Notes: a model not told the origin generated them from the letters alone. Positions 50,632 to 60,297 are shown, numbered from the stretch's first letter. The stretch: 64,000 bases of DNA from Streptomyces sp. ICC1 (GCF_003287935.1 NZ_CP030287.1:2322267-2386266), one strand, 5' to 3'. Made by a program: numbers and translations.

Positions 50632-51656
50632 TCGACCTCCTCGTCGTGGGCGGCGGCCCGGCGGGCCTGGCCACCGCGATCCACGGAGCGCTCGCCGGGT
50701 TCGACGTCGTGGTCGCCGAACCGCGTCCCACGCCCATCGACAAAGCCTGTGGAGAGGGCCTGATGCCGGGCGCGGTGCGCGCCTTGGACGCACTGGGCGT
50801 GGAGGTGCCGGGCTGGCCCCTGCGGGGCATCCGCTACGTGGACGCCGCCGGCGAGCGGCGCGCCGAAGCGGTGTTCCGGGCGGGGCACGGCCTCGGCGCG
50901 CGCCGCACCCTGCTGCACGAGGCACTGGCCGCCCGGGCCGCCCAGCTCGGCATCCCGGTCCTCCCCCACCGCGTTCGCCAAGTGAGCCAGAACGGCGAGT
51001 GCGTCACGGCGGACGGGATGACCGCCCGCTACCTCGTGGCAGCGGACGGACTGCACTCGCCGACCCGGCGCGCGCTCGGCCTGTCCGAGCGGCCGACCGC
51101 CGGGCGCCGGCCGCCGCGCTACGGATTGCGGCGCCACTACTGCGTCGAGCCGTGGAGCGACCTGGTGGAGGTGCACTGGTCGGCCGGCTGCGAGGCGTAC
51201 GTCACTCCGCTGGGCCCGCACCAGGTCGGCATCGCCGTCCTGACGTGCGAACAGCTTCCGTACGACGCCCAGTTGGCCCGATTCCCGCTGTTGGAGTCCC
51301 GGCTCATCGCGGCGGGCCGGACGTCGGTCCGCGGCGCGGGTCCGCTCCGCCAACAGGCCCGCTCCCGGGTGGCCGGACGGGTCCTGTTCGTGGGCGACGC
51401 CGCAGGGTACGTCGACGCTCTGACGGGCGAGGGCCTCGCCCTCGCCCTGACGGCCGCCGCCGAACTCGTGCGCTGCCTGCGCGAAGGCCGGCCACAGGCC
51501 TACGAACGTGCGTGGAGCCGCCTCTCCCGCAACTACCGGCTGCTGACCAAGTCCCTGCTGTGGGCCCGGAACCAGCCCCGGCTGGCGCCCTGGATCACCC
51601 CGGCCGCCGCGCACTTCCCCGGCCTGTTCCAGCACGCCGTGAACCTGCTGGCGTGA
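50628..51656 (+). CDS. FAD-dependent monooxygenase (phenolic tailoring)
   Basis: A 342-aa flavoprotein. The FAD motif DLLVVGGGPAGLATAI is at the N terminus, and GD with FVGDAAGYVDALTGEGLALAL near residue 250. The DG motif is VAADGLHSPTRRALG. It belongs to the PHBH/geranylgeranyl-reductase class. As the last gene of the PKS operon (SrsC-like role), it probably hydroxylates the resorcinol toward a quinone or phenol. Confidence 0.9.
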   Translation: MIDLLVVGGGPAGLATAIHGALAGFDVVVAEPRPTPIDKACGEGLMPGAVRALDALGVEVPGWPLRGIRYVDAAGERRAEAVFRAGHGLGARRTLLHEALAARAAQLGIPVLPHRVRQVSQNGECVTADGMTARYLVAADGLHSPTRRALGLSERPTAGRRPPRYGLRRHYCVEPWSDLVEVHWSAGCEAYVTPLGPHQVGIAVLTCEQLPYDAQLARFPLLESRLIAAGRTSVRGAGPLRQQARSRVAGRVLFVGDAAGYVDALTGEGLALALTAAAELVRCLREGRPQAYERAWSRLSRNYRLLTKSLLWARNQPRLAPWITPAAAHFPGLFQHAVNLLA

Positions 51657-51703
51657 CCACGCGAAGTCCGTCCCCCACAGCGCCGGTTGCGGTCCTCTCG
51701 TCC

Positions 51704-51973
51704 TCAGAAGATCGCGTGGCCGATCGCGATGAGGAAACCGACCACCACGCCCAGGACGATGACGAGCAGCAGGCCGGCAAGACCGGCGAACAGATGGCCG
51801 TCCGCTTCCGGGGGGTCGCCGTCGTGGCGGCGTGCGCAGGCGGCGATCCAGGCCGTGGAGGTGAGGAAGGGGACGAGCAGCGGGCCGGTGACGGTGCCGT
51901 AGTCGAGGGCCGAGCCGCCCGAAAGGGTGAACCAGCCCTCGAACCGGGCGCGAACCGGCGCCGCACACCGCAC
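51704..51973 (-). CDS. Small membrane protein
   Basis: An 89-aa protein with two hydrophobic stretches: around VTGPLLVPFLTSTAWIAACA and FAGLAGLLLVIVLGVVVGFL. No motif; start uncertain. It is convergent with the PKS-operon monooxygenase and divergent from the channel gene. Confidence 0.5.
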   Translation of the reverse strand: MRCAAPVRARFEGWFTLSGGSALDYGTVTGPLLVPFLTSTAWIAACARRHDGDPPEADGHLFAGLAGLLLVIVLGVVVGFLIAIGHAIF

Positions 51974-52036
51974 TGTGCAGCGAGGTGGAGACCGCGCAGG
52001 GGGATGCGGTAGGGGCCGGAAGCGGGGTGGGGCCGG

Positions 52037-54106
52037 ATGGACGTGGGACGACCCGAGGGGCGGCGGCGGGCTTCGCTGCGGGAGCGGGCCGGCTACCGGT
52101 TCGACCGGACGCTGGCCCGCAGCACCGGAACCCTGATGGGCTGGCTGGTGATCACCTGCCTGGCCGTCGTCGTCCCCGTGAGCACCCTGCTCGTGTGGAC
52201 GGACCCCGGGTCCCCGCGCTCACTGTCGGGCCGGCTGACGGCCGCCTGGCGGACCAGCGCCGAGACGCTGCGCTTGGGCGCCGTGACCGGAACACCGCTG
52301 CGCATGACGCTCGCGGCACTGCTCGGGCTGGTGGCCCTGCTGTGCGTGTCGACGCTGGTCGGGGTGATCACCACGGGACTGGCCGACCGGATGGCCGAGC
52401 TGAGCCGGGGGCGGTCGACCGTCCTGGAACAAGGGCACATCGTGGTGCTCGGCTGGTCGGACCAGGCGGGCACGGTGGTGAGCGAGCTGGCCGCCGCTCA
52501 GGCCCCGGACCGGCCGAGGGCCATCGTGCTGCTCGCTGACCGGGACAAGACCGAGATGGAGCGCGCGCTCGCCGCGCGTACGGGCCCGGGCAGCGGACGT
52601 ACCCCTGTCATCTGCCGGAGCGGGCCCGCGAGTGATCCCGGTGTGCTCACCCTGGTCAGCCCGCAGACGGCGAGCACGGTCCTGGTGCTGTCCTCGGGCG
52701 AACCGGGCGCCGACGCGGAGGTTCTGCGGATCCTGCTGGCGCTGCGAGCGGTTCTCGGTACGGGCGCGGACGGGCCGCCGGTGCTGGCCGCGGTGCGCGA
52801 AGACAGGTACCACGCACCGGCGCGGCTCGCCGCCGGCCCGCGCGGTACGGTCCTGCGGACCGACACCGTCACGGCCCGGCTGATCGCCCAGTGCGTGGGC
52901 CGCCCCGGCCTCTCCCTCGTCCTTCGGGACCTGCTCGACTTCGCCGGATCCGAGTTCCATGTCGTCGACGCGACCCCCTTCCAAGGCGGTCCCTTCGGCG
53001 CGGCGCTGCTGGGCTACGCGGACTCCTGCGTCATCGGGCTGCTCACCGCGGACGCCCGTACGGTGCTGAACCCGCCGGCCGACACCCTCGTCGAACCGGG
53101 CAGCCACTTGATCGTCCTGTCCCGCGACGAGGACTCGGCGCGGCCGGAGGACTGCGAGCACCTCGTCGATCCATCGGCGGTCAGTACGGCCGCGCCCCCG
53201 CCCGAGAAGGCCTCGCGGCTGCTCCTGCTCGGGTGGAACCGCCGGGCACCCCTCGTGGTCGGACAGCTCCGCCGGACGGCCCGGCCAGGTTCCGTGCTCG
53301 ACGTGGTCACGGACCTCGCCGTGCCCGGACCCCGGGCGGCGGAGCCGCTCCCGGCGACGGATCCCGGGCCACAACACGAGCCGGGGCAGGAGCCCACGTG
53401 GGAGCCGGGGCGCGAGCCGATGTCGGGGCCGAGCCACGGCCCGGAGGCGGATGCGCCGGCTCCGCCTCCACTCGCCGTGTGCTTCCGATCCGCGCCCCTG
53501 TCGCACCCCGAGACCCTGCTGGGTCTCGACCTCTCCCGGTACGACGGACTGGTCGTCCTCGGCCCCGAACCGGGCGCGGGCCCCGACCGTCCCGACGACT
53601 GGACGCTCGTCACCCTGCTGGGGCTGCGCCTTCTGGAAGAGAGCACCGCCCGGGAGCTGCGCGTGGTCGCCGAACTCACAGACGACCGCAACCGTCCCCT
53701 GGCGCCGGTCGAACCCGGCTCCGACGTCATCGTCAGCGGCAACCTGACCGGACTGCTCATGGCGCAGATCACCCAGAACCGACACCTCGCACCCGTGTTC
53801 AACGAGCTGTTCTCCGCCGACGGCAGCACGGTGCGACTGTGCCCGGCGGGGACTTACGTACGCCCGGGCAGCGAGGCGAGCTTCGCCACCGTCGTCGCCG
53901 CGGCCCGCGCACGCGGGGAATGCGCCATCGGGTACCGGCTGCACGAGCGCCGTGCCCTGTCGCCGGATCACGGCCTCCGGCTCAACCCGCACAAGGCCGC
54001 ACGCCACCGTTGGAACTCCAAGGACGAGGTGATCGTGGTGTCGGCCGACCCCGCCGGGCGCAGCGACCCCGCGCCCAACCGTTCACGACCGGTCTCGGCC
54101 GGGTAG
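52037..54106 (+). CDS. CASTOR/POLLUX-like ion channel with RCK-type domains
   Basis: A 689-aa membrane protein. Two TM helices (LVITCLAVVVPVSTLLVW and LAALLGLVALLCVSTLVGVI) are followed by the conserved GRSTVLEQGHIVVLGWSD segment that starts the first NAD-binding-like RCK domain. A second such domain begins ASRLLLLGWNRRAP. A Pro/Glu/Gly repeat linker (EPGQEPTWEPGREP) lies between the domains. Bacterial homologues of plant CASTOR/POLLUX are putative cation channels or ion regulators. Monocistronic. Confidence 0.87.
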   Translation: MDVGRPEGRRRASLRERAGYRFDRTLARSTGTLMGWLVITCLAVVVPVSTLLVWTDPGSPRSLSGRLTAAWRTSAETLRLGAVTGTPLRMTLAALLGLVALLCVSTLVGVITTGLADRMAELSRGRSTVLEQGHIVVLGWSDQAGTVVSELAAAQAPDRPRAIVLLADRDKTEMERALAARTGPGSGRTPVICRSGPASDPGVLTLVSPQTASTVLVLSSGEPGADAEVLRILLALRAVLGTGADGPPVLAAVREDRYHAPARLAAGPRGTVLRTDTVTARLIAQCVGRPGLSLVLRDLLDFAGSEFHVVDATPFQGGPFGAALLGYADSCVIGLLTADARTVLNPPADTLVEPGSHLIVLSRDEDSARPEDCEHLVDPSAVSTAAPPPEKASRLLLLGWNRRAPLVVGQLRRTARPGSVLDVVTDLAVPGPRAAEPLPATDPGPQHEPGQEPTWEPGREPMSGPSHGPEADAPAPPPLAVCFRSAPLSHPETLLGLDLSRYDGLVVLGPEPGAGPDRPDDWTLVTLLGLRLLEESTARELRVVAELTDDRNRPLAPVEPGSDVIVSGNLTGLLMAQITQNRHLAPVFNELFSADGSTVRLCPAGTYVRPGSEASFATVVAAARARGECAIGYRLHERRALSPDHGLRLNPHKAARHRWNSKDEVIVVSADPAGRSDPAPNRSRPVSAG

Positions 54107-54166
54107 GACCCGGGCGGCCGAGCACTGGCCATACCGTGCGTTTCACACGGCGGGCCCCGGGCGGCC

Positions 54167-54697
54167 CTACGGCGCGGGAGCCGCGGGTGCCTGCGGAGCG
54201 GGGGGCGGGGATGCGTGCGGGACCGGCAGGTGGCATGCGGCGCGGGCGTCGCCTTCCTCCGTGCGCGGCCAGTACCGTCCTTCGAGGGCCTCCGCGCTGC
54301 GGTTGAGGCGGACCAGGACGTCCTCCAGCTCCCGTACGTCCTCAGGTGACCAGTCGGCGACCACCCGGGCCAGGCAGGACCGGTTGACCTCACGGTCGTC
54401 GGCGAGCCGGCGCCCGCCTTCCACGGTGATGTGCAGCTTGCGGGCCATGCCGCCGTCCGGGTCCGCGACGCGCTCGGCCAGTCCGCAGCGCAGCAGCGCG
54501 GCCGTCTGGCGGTTCACGGTCGAGGTGTCGAGCCCGAAGGCCTCCGCCAACTGTCCGATGGACATGGGGCCTTGTGTGTCGATCCGGCTGAGCAGCAGGT
54601 ACGCCGAGCGCTCCAGGCGTTCGGGGTCGCGCTCGCGCCGGGCCAGCACCTGGTGCCGCGAGAGCAGCATCATCTCCCGCTCCAGTTTCTCCAGCAC
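54167..54697 (-). CDS. MarR-family transcriptional regulator
   Basis: A 176-aa winged-helix regulator. The DNA-binding part is GPMSIGQLAEAFGLDTSTVNRQTAALLRCGL, followed by the wing (ADPDGGMARKLHITVEGG). The C terminus is Pro/Ala-rich. I chose GTG 54697, which sits after GGGAGGCGAA; the frame is open to an ATG at 54820 but that start lies in the promoter palindrome. It is divergent from an Old Yellow Enzyme gene it probably represses. Confidence 0.88.
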   Translation of the reverse strand: MLEKLEREMMLLSRHQVLARRERDPERLERSAYLLLSRIDTQGPMSIGQLAEAFGLDTSTVNRQTAALLRCGLAERVADPDGGMARKLHITVEGGRRLADDREVNRSCLARVVADWSPEDVRELEDVLVRLNRSAEALEGRYWPRTEEGDARAACHLPVPHASPPPAPQAPAAPAP

Positions 54698-54790
54698 TTC
54701 GCCTCCCGCTCCTTTCGACGCTCCATTATCGCGGACCCCTGCACGGCTCGGCCTGCGGGCGGCGCCCCACGACGGCCGGACGCTGCAATA

Positions 54791-54819
54791 TGCATGATAC
54801 ATAACATGTGTACTATGCA
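54791..54819. promoter_or_regulatory. Probable MarR operator
   Basis: Imperfect inverted repeat TGCATGATACA (54791-54801) and TGTACTATGCA (54809-54819) with a 7-nt spacer; nine of eleven positions match. It lies in an AT-rich patch between the divergent marR and flavin-oxidoreductase genes, the expected place for autoregulation. Confidence 0.65.
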
Positions 54820-54867
54820 CTTCTCGTCGTCACCCGACGAGCCACAGCCTCAACCCGGAGGATCCGC

Positions 54868-55998
54868 ATGACCGTCACCACGTCCACTTCCTCCCGCGCG
54901 GCCGAGATCCTGTCCCGGCCCGTCAAACTGAACGGCCTGACCGTCCCCAATCGCATCGCGATGGCGCCGATGACCCGGATGTTCTCCCCCGACGGCGTGC
55001 CCGGCGAGGACGTGCAGGCGTACTACGCCAGCCGGGCCGCCGCGGGCGTGGGCTTGATCGTCACCGAGGGCACCTACATCGGTCACGACTCCGCCGGGCA
55101 GAGCGACCGGGTGCCGCGGTTCCACGGCGAGGAGCAGCTGGCGGGGTGGGCGAAGGTCGCCGCGGCCGTGCACGAGGCCGGCGGCACGATCGTGCCCCAG
55201 CTGTGGCACATAGGCATGGTGCGCAAGCAGGGCGAGGCACCGTATGCCGACGCCCCCGCCGTCGGTCCCTCCGGCATCCGCGTCGACGGCACCGAGGGGA
55301 CCGGCAGGGCGATGACCCGCACCGACCTCGACGACGTCATCGGCGCGTTCGCCGACGCCGCCGCGGAGGCCGAGCGGATCGGTTTCGACGGCGTCGAGCT
55401 GCACGGCGCCCACGGCTACCTGCTCGACCAGTTCCTGTGGGAGCGGACCAACCGCCGCACCGACGCCTACGGCGGCGACGCGGTGGCCCGTACGAAGTTC
55501 GCCGCGGAGATCGTGGCCGCGGTCCGCGAGCGCGTCCCGGCCGATTTCCCGGTGATCTTCCGCTACTCGCAGTGGAAGCAGGAGGCCTACGACGCACGGC
55601 TCGCGCAGACCCCGGAGGAGCTGGAGGCGATCCTCGCCCCGCTGGCGGCAGCGGGCGTCGACGCGTTCCACGCCTCCACCAGGCGCTACTGGCTCCCGGA
55701 GTTCGAGGGCTCGGACCTGAACCTGGCGGGCTGGACCAAGAAGCTCACCGGCCGGCCGACCATCACCGTCGGTTCGGTCGGCCTCGACGGCGACTTCATC
55801 CGCGCCTTCGCCGGTGAGGGCGCGGCGCTCGGCGACATCGACAACCTCCTGGACCGCATGGAACGCGATGAGTTCGACATGGTCGCCGTCGGCCGGGCGC
55901 TGCTCCAGGACCCGCAGTGGGCCGCGAAGGTCCTCGGGAACCGCTTCGACGAGCTGAAGCCGTACGACGCGGTGTCGCTCAGGTCGCTCAGCCGGTAA
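54868..55998 (+). CDS. Old Yellow Enzyme-family NADH:flavin oxidoreductase
   Basis: A 376-aa TIM-barrel flavoenzyme of the OYE/NemA type. Motifs: LNGLTVPNRIAMAPMTR at the start, the substrate/FMN-binding WHIGM, and GFDGVELHGAHGYLLDQFLW in the middle. It reduces alpha,beta-unsaturated carbonyls or nitro compounds using NAD(P)H. SD GGAGGATCC precedes the ATG. Control by the divergent MarR is likely, so it may be induced by electrophiles. Confidence 0.92.
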   Translation: MTVTTSTSSRAAEILSRPVKLNGLTVPNRIAMAPMTRMFSPDGVPGEDVQAYYASRAAAGVGLIVTEGTYIGHDSAGQSDRVPRFHGEEQLAGWAKVAAAVHEAGGTIVPQLWHIGMVRKQGEAPYADAPAVGPSGIRVDGTEGTGRAMTRTDLDDVIGAFADAAAEAERIGFDGVELHGAHGYLLDQFLWERTNRRTDAYGGDAVARTKFAAEIVAAVRERVPADFPVIFRYSQWKQEAYDARLAQTPEELEAILAPLAAAGVDAFHASTRRYWLPEFEGSDLNLAGWTKKLTGRPTITVGSVGLDGDFIRAFAGEGAALGDIDNLLDRMERDEFDMVAVGRALLQDPQWAAKVLGNRFDELKPYDAVSLRSLSR

Positions 55999-56003
55999 CC
56001 GGT

Positions 56004-56050
56004 GACCGGCAGCCGGAAGCCGTTCGGCGGCCGGCTGCCGGCTGCCGGTC
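56004..56050. terminator. Terminator after OYE gene
   Basis: A perfect 13-bp stem: GACCGGCAGCCGG (56004-56016) with CCGGCTGCCGGTC (56038-56050), six bases after the stop codon. The remaining ~200 nt to 56249 hold no gene. Confidence 0.75.
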
Positions 56051-56249
56051 CGAGGACGCCCGGAGGACCGGGCGGCCGCGCCGGGAACAGCCGGTGCGGC
56101 CTGCACGGTTGCATCGACTGAGGGACCGGCGCCGTACGGGCGGGGAACACGGAGACCACGAGGTCGTCCGCCCCGCCAGGATCCGGGCCCGGGGTCGCGG
56201 TACACCCGCCGCGCACTCGGACCAAGATGTATTTCCGCAGGAGGACTGC

Positions 56250-57083
56250 ATGACTGACCGGCCCTTGACGCTCATGGCTGTACACGCCCATCCCGACGAC
56301 GAGGCCACCGGAACGGGCGGGGTCCTCGCGCGGTACGCGGCGGAAGGCATCCGCACGGTTCTCGTGACGTGTACCGACGGCGGTTGCGGTGACGGAGCGG
56401 AGGGCGCCAAGCCGGGCGATCCCGGGCACGATCCGGCGGCCGTCGCCCTGGTGCGCCGTCGAGAACTCGAGGCGAGCTGTGACGTCCTGAAGATCAGCGA
56501 TCTGGAGACGTTGGACTATGCCGACTCCGGGATGGTGGGCTGGCCGAGCAACGACGCCCCCGGATCCTTCTGGCAGACCCCCGTACAGGAAGGCGCGGCC
56601 CGACTCGCGGAACTCATGCTGCACTACCGGCCCGATGTGGTCGTCACTTACGACGAGAACGGCTTCTACGGCCACCCCGACCACATCCAGGCCCACCGCA
56701 TCACGATGGCGGCGCTGGAGATGACCGCGCTGACGCCGAAGGTGTACTGGACGACGATGCCGCGCTCGACGATGCAGCGGTTCGGCGAGATCATGCACGA
56801 GTTTCACGAGGACATGCCGGAGCCGGACCCTGCCGAGACCGCCGCGCTCGCGGAGATCGGCCTCCCCGACGACGAGATCACCACGTGGGTGGACGCCACC
56901 GCGTTCAGCGATCAGAAGTTCGAGGCGTTGGCCGCGCACTCCAGTCAGGGCGAGAACATCTTCTTCCTCAAGATGGGCAAGGAGAGGTTCGGCCAGTTGA
57001 TGGGCATGGAGACCTTCGTACGGGTCAAGGACGCCACCGGCGCGGCCGTACCCGAGAACGACCTCTTCGCCGGACTGCGCTGA
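56250..57083 (+). CDS. PIG-L family deacetylase (MshB/Mca-like)
   Basis: A 277-aa zinc hydrolase of the PIG-L/LmbE family. The metal motif AHPDDE is at about residues 12-17 and the second GHPDH in NGFYGHPDHIQAH. Family members deacetylate GlcNAc-inositol (MshB) or cleave mycothiol S-conjugates (Mca), consistent with an actinobacterium. This one is a paralogue; which substrate it uses cannot be told. ATG follows GCAGGAGGACTGC. Confidence 0.9.
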   Translation: MTDRPLTLMAVHAHPDDEATGTGGVLARYAAEGIRTVLVTCTDGGCGDGAEGAKPGDPGHDPAAVALVRRRELEASCDVLKISDLETLDYADSGMVGWPSNDAPGSFWQTPVQEGAARLAELMLHYRPDVVVTYDENGFYGHPDHIQAHRITMAALEMTALTPKVYWTTMPRSTMQRFGEIMHEFHEDMPEPDPAETAALAEIGLPDDEITTWVDATAFSDQKFEALAAHSSQGENIFFLKMGKERFGQLMGMETFVRVKDATGAAVPENDLFAGLR

Positions 57084-57099
57084 TCGGTTCGTCCGGCGG

Positions 57100-57146
57100 G
57101 GGCAGGTCCGCCGTCGCACGCGGTTGCGACGACGGCGGACCTGCCC
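57100..57146. terminator. Strong terminator after PIG-L gene
   Basis: A perfect 17-bp stem: GGGCAGGTCCGCCGTCG (57100-57116) with its complement at 57130-57146, 17 nt after the stop. Confidence 0.85.
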
Positions 57147-57278
57147 GGGCGCTCGAGCCCAGACCGCAGCCCTCCTCCACATCGCGCGCACCGAACACCC
57201 GATACCGCGACTGTCCACCCCTAAGACGCCTCAGGGGTACCCGGAATCGGCGACCCGAGCGCGGACAAACTCACTCCC

Positions 57279-58190
57279 ATGAAGAACACCAGCCGACGCA
57301 CCCTCCTCGCCTCCGTCGCCGCCGTTGCCGCGGGACTGCCCACGCTCAACGCCGTTGTGGGCACCGGCGCCACCCCTGCCGCCGCCGCGACCGACCCCGA
57401 GACCAACACCGGGCTGTACACCCGTACCGCCGACAAGGAGGGCAGCGACTGGATGCGCCGCTTCCGCTGCGGCGCCCCGGTTCAGCTCACCGACAACACC
57501 CGCAACACGAGCATCCCGGTGAGCAGCACGGCGATCATCGCGCCGCACGGCGGTGGCATCGAGGCGGGCACGAGCGAGCTGTGCCTGGCCGTCGCCGGCT
57601 ACAAGCCCTTCGACGCCAACACCGATCCGGCGGCCGCGGCGGTGGCGGGAGTACCGCAGCGCGACTACTGGATGTTCGAGGCGCTGGCCAACTCGTCGGC
57701 GCAGCACGTCACTTCCACCCTCTGCGACGACCCGGCCGCCCTCGCCGTCTGCGGCAGCAATCTGTACGCCGTCTCCCTGCACGGCTTCACACCGGACGAC
57801 GCCCCGACCGCCAAGCAGATCCTCATCGGCGGCCGCGACCAGCGGCTGAAGCGCAACCTGGCCGCTGCCTTCGCCCAGCACGGTTTCACCACCGGCCACA
57901 GCGACCCCGCGCTGAACGTGACCGTGATCCTCACCGGCGCCAACACGTCCCTGAACGGCGACGACGTGGCGAACATCGTCAACCGCACCCGCACCGGAGC
58001 CGGCGCCCAGCTGGAGATCTCCACCAAGCTGCGCGAAGCGATGTTCGGCACCTTCACGGGCGGCTCCGATCGGCGTGCCAGTTATGGCGTGGCCTCCACC
58101 ACCGCCCCGCACGCGGCCCACTTCTGGAACGGCTTCGTCGACGCCGTACGCAAGGCGGTCGACGAGAACGAGCGCGGCCTCGCCCGCTGA
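57279..58190 (+). CDS. Secreted poly-gamma-glutamate hydrolase-like protein
   Basis: A 303-aa protein with a Tat-like signal peptide (TSRRTLLASVAAVAAGLPTL; SRR rather than a full SRRxFLK). The mature domain has the DUF867/PghP-like arrangement of zinc ligands: IIAPHGGGIEAGTSEL, a later LHG in AVSLHGF, and the C-terminal ISTKLREAMF. Known members cut poly-gamma-glutamate. It may degrade a capsular polymer or act in phage/host interaction. Monocistronic. Confidence 0.82.
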   Translation: MKNTSRRTLLASVAAVAAGLPTLNAVVGTGATPAAAATDPETNTGLYTRTADKEGSDWMRRFRCGAPVQLTDNTRNTSIPVSSTAIIAPHGGGIEAGTSELCLAVAGYKPFDANTDPAAAAVAGVPQRDYWMFEALANSSAQHVTSTLCDDPAALAVCGSNLYAVSLHGFTPDDAPTAKQILIGGRDQRLKRNLAAAFAQHGFTTGHSDPALNVTVILTGANTSLNGDDVANIVNRTRTGAGAQLEISTKLREAMFGTFTGGSDRRASYGVASTTAPHAAHFWNGFVDAVRKAVDENERGLAR

Positions 58191-58241
58191 CCGATCACGC
58201 CAGAATGATCTACGGATGCACCTGGCGTGTCAGTTGGCGTG

Positions 58242-59786
58242 TCAGTCGGTGCCGGGTGTCATGCCGGCGATCATCTCTGCCAGTACGGTCCGCCTGTCCT
58301 CTCCCTGCCGTGCCCGCAGAGGACGGGCCAGTCGTGTGCTGTCGTAGTGCCAGCGGTGATCCAGGTCCCGGGGCGTCGTGCCGGTCTCGCTGAAGTCCGA
58401 ACGGGTGCCGTGCAGTTCCGTGAGGTCGTGGGCCAGGTCGTGCCACGAGACGTGCCCGCCGGCCGCGTTGGCGACTCCGTGCACGGGGCGGTCCAGGCAC
58501 TCGGCCACCGCACGGGCCAGGGCGGCCGCGTGCACCCAGGCCACTCCGTACCAGGGGTGTCCCCCGGTGCCGGGCCGCGGCAGTTCGATCGGCCGGCCCT
58601 CGCGGGCGGCCTGGTAGAGCGTGCCGATGGCGCCCCAGCGCAGCTGTTCGCGCAGTCGGTCGTGCGCGCCCCAGACGATCGGTGACCGTACGGCGCTCGC
58701 TCCCCCGCGTCCCTCGGTGCCCGCGGCCCGCAGCAGCAGGGCCTCGCAGTCGAGCTTGGCCCTCCCGTACGGGCTGACGGGGGCGTGGGGCGGCGATTCC
58801 TCGGCAACCCGGTCCGTATCGGGGTGCCCGTAGGCGTCGACGCTGCTGACGAAGACGAACGGTCCGCGCCGCCAGGCGTCGACCATCGTCTCCATCGCCG
58901 CCAGGTCCACGTCGTGCCGGGTGAAGGTGCAGGCGGCGTGGACGACCGCGTCGGCTTGCGCGACGGCGTTGCGGAGCCCGGCCAGGTCCGAGAGGTCGCC
59001 CTCGATGACGTCGACGCCCTCGGTGGCGATCAGATGGGCGGACTCGGGCCGGGCCAGCGCCAGCACGGGGCGGCCCTGCGCGGCCAGTTCGCGGACGACG
59101 AAAGCGCCCACGCCGCCCGTCGCGCCGGTGACCAGGACCGTGCCCGGGCGGATGTCCCGGGAGCGGGGGGCCGATTTGCTCGCGGCCTTCGCGGCGCTCT
59201 GCCGCGCCGCCCGTTCGTCGAGGAGGGCGGTCAGCGCGCGGGGCGTGCGGGCCTGGAGCACGTCGAGGCCCGTGAGCGGCAGCCCGAGCTCCGCACGCAG
59301 TCGCTCGGCCAGCTGCACGGCTTTCAGGGAGTGGCCGCCGAGGGCGAAGAAGTCGTCGTCGGGCGACGAGGGGAGACCCAGCAGCGCGGTGAAGGACTCC
59401 ATCACCGCTTCGGCCCGGGGGCCGGTCGGGGTGCTCGGCGTGGACGGTCCGGGCAGCCGGGCGTGGTCGGGCGGTCCGGCGGCGGTGCGCGGCAGCGCGT
59501 CGAGCAGCGTGACGGTGGCGGGTACGGCCTCGGGTGCGAGCGAGCGGCGCAGCAGGCCCATCAGCTCTTGGCCGGACGGGCCGAGGCTGTCGTGCAGGAC
59601 GGCGTAGGCGACGGGCGGACCCTGGGCGGGCCGGCGCACCGTGGCGTCGGCGACCTGCGGGTGGGCGCGCAAGGCTTGCGCGGCCGGGTGGTTGTCATGG
59701 CCCGGGTCCGCGCCGGGGGGGACGAAGAGCACGGGCACCACGACGCCGAGTGCGGCGATGCAGGCGCTGACCCCGAACACGGCAGC
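58242..59786 (-). pseudogene. NRPS terminal remnant (A-domain tail, carrier domain, SDR-type terminal domain)
   Basis: The frame starts within a hydrophobic helix like the last TM segment of an MFS protein (VFGVSACIAALGVVVPVLFV). It passes into the C-terminal subdomain of an adenylation domain (LRAHPQVADATVRRP...LPRTAAG), a carrier domain (DDDFFALGGHSLKAVQLAERL) and a ~300-aa NAD(P)-binding epimerase/thioester-reductase-like domain (VLVTGATGGVGAF; YGRAK). The front of the NRPS and the rest of the MFS gene are absent, so this is a deletion fusion. The carrier and reductase domains could still fold, but there is no proper start. Confidence 0.75.
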
Positions 59787-59792
59787 CTGCAG

Positions 59793-60010
59793 ATGCTGGC
59801 CCCGCGATGGAACATCTGGGTGCTGCTGACCATGTCCGAGAAGCCGATGCGCTACCGGGAGATCAAGAGCGCCCTGCCCTGGCTCCCCGACGGCCAGCTC
59901 CACCCCCGGCCCGTCAGGCTCGTCGACTCAGGCCTCCTCGACCGAACCGACGACGAATCCCAGGCCGGCCTGTACGACCTGGCCCCCCGCGGCCGCGGAC
60001 TGCTCCGGGT
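59793..60010 (+). pseudogene. HxlR-family regulator fragment
   Basis: From about 59793 the plus strand encodes LAPRWNIWVLLTMSEKPMRYREIK, then DGQLHPRPVRLVDSGLLDR and LYDLAPRGRGLL, the winged helix of HxlR regulators. The usual N-terminal helix with its Cys is missing and the frame runs on without a family-like end. It abuts the MFS/NRPS remnant on the opposite strand at the same breakpoint (about 59786-59793). Confidence 0.65.
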
Positions 60011-60233
60011 CCCCGGCCTCCCCGTCCCCGTCGAAGGGCGGCAAGCCCTCCTGCCGGCCGTGGGAGATCTGCGACCCGGACGAACCGAGCCCCGGCGCCT
60101 CCACGTCGACGTCCCCCTCACCCAGCAAAACACCGGGCAGACCCGGTGGGGCGACGAACAGCGGCGGCAGCGGAGGCTTCCCGATAGGGGGCTCCACGGG
60201 CGGCTGACCGGCCGCCCCACGCCACGGACGCGC

Positions 60234-60262
60234 AGGGCCGTCGCACTTGGTGCGACGGCCCT
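60234..60262. terminator. Perfect hairpin upstream of glycosyltransferase
   Basis: AGGGCCGTCGCAC (60234-60246) pairs perfectly with GTGCGACGGCCCT (60250-60262) around a 3-nt loop. It probably insulates the glycosyltransferase gene from the scar region. Confidence 0.8.
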
Positions 60263-60297
60263 CTCGCATGTCCGGCGCGGTACGGCAGGATGTGCGC

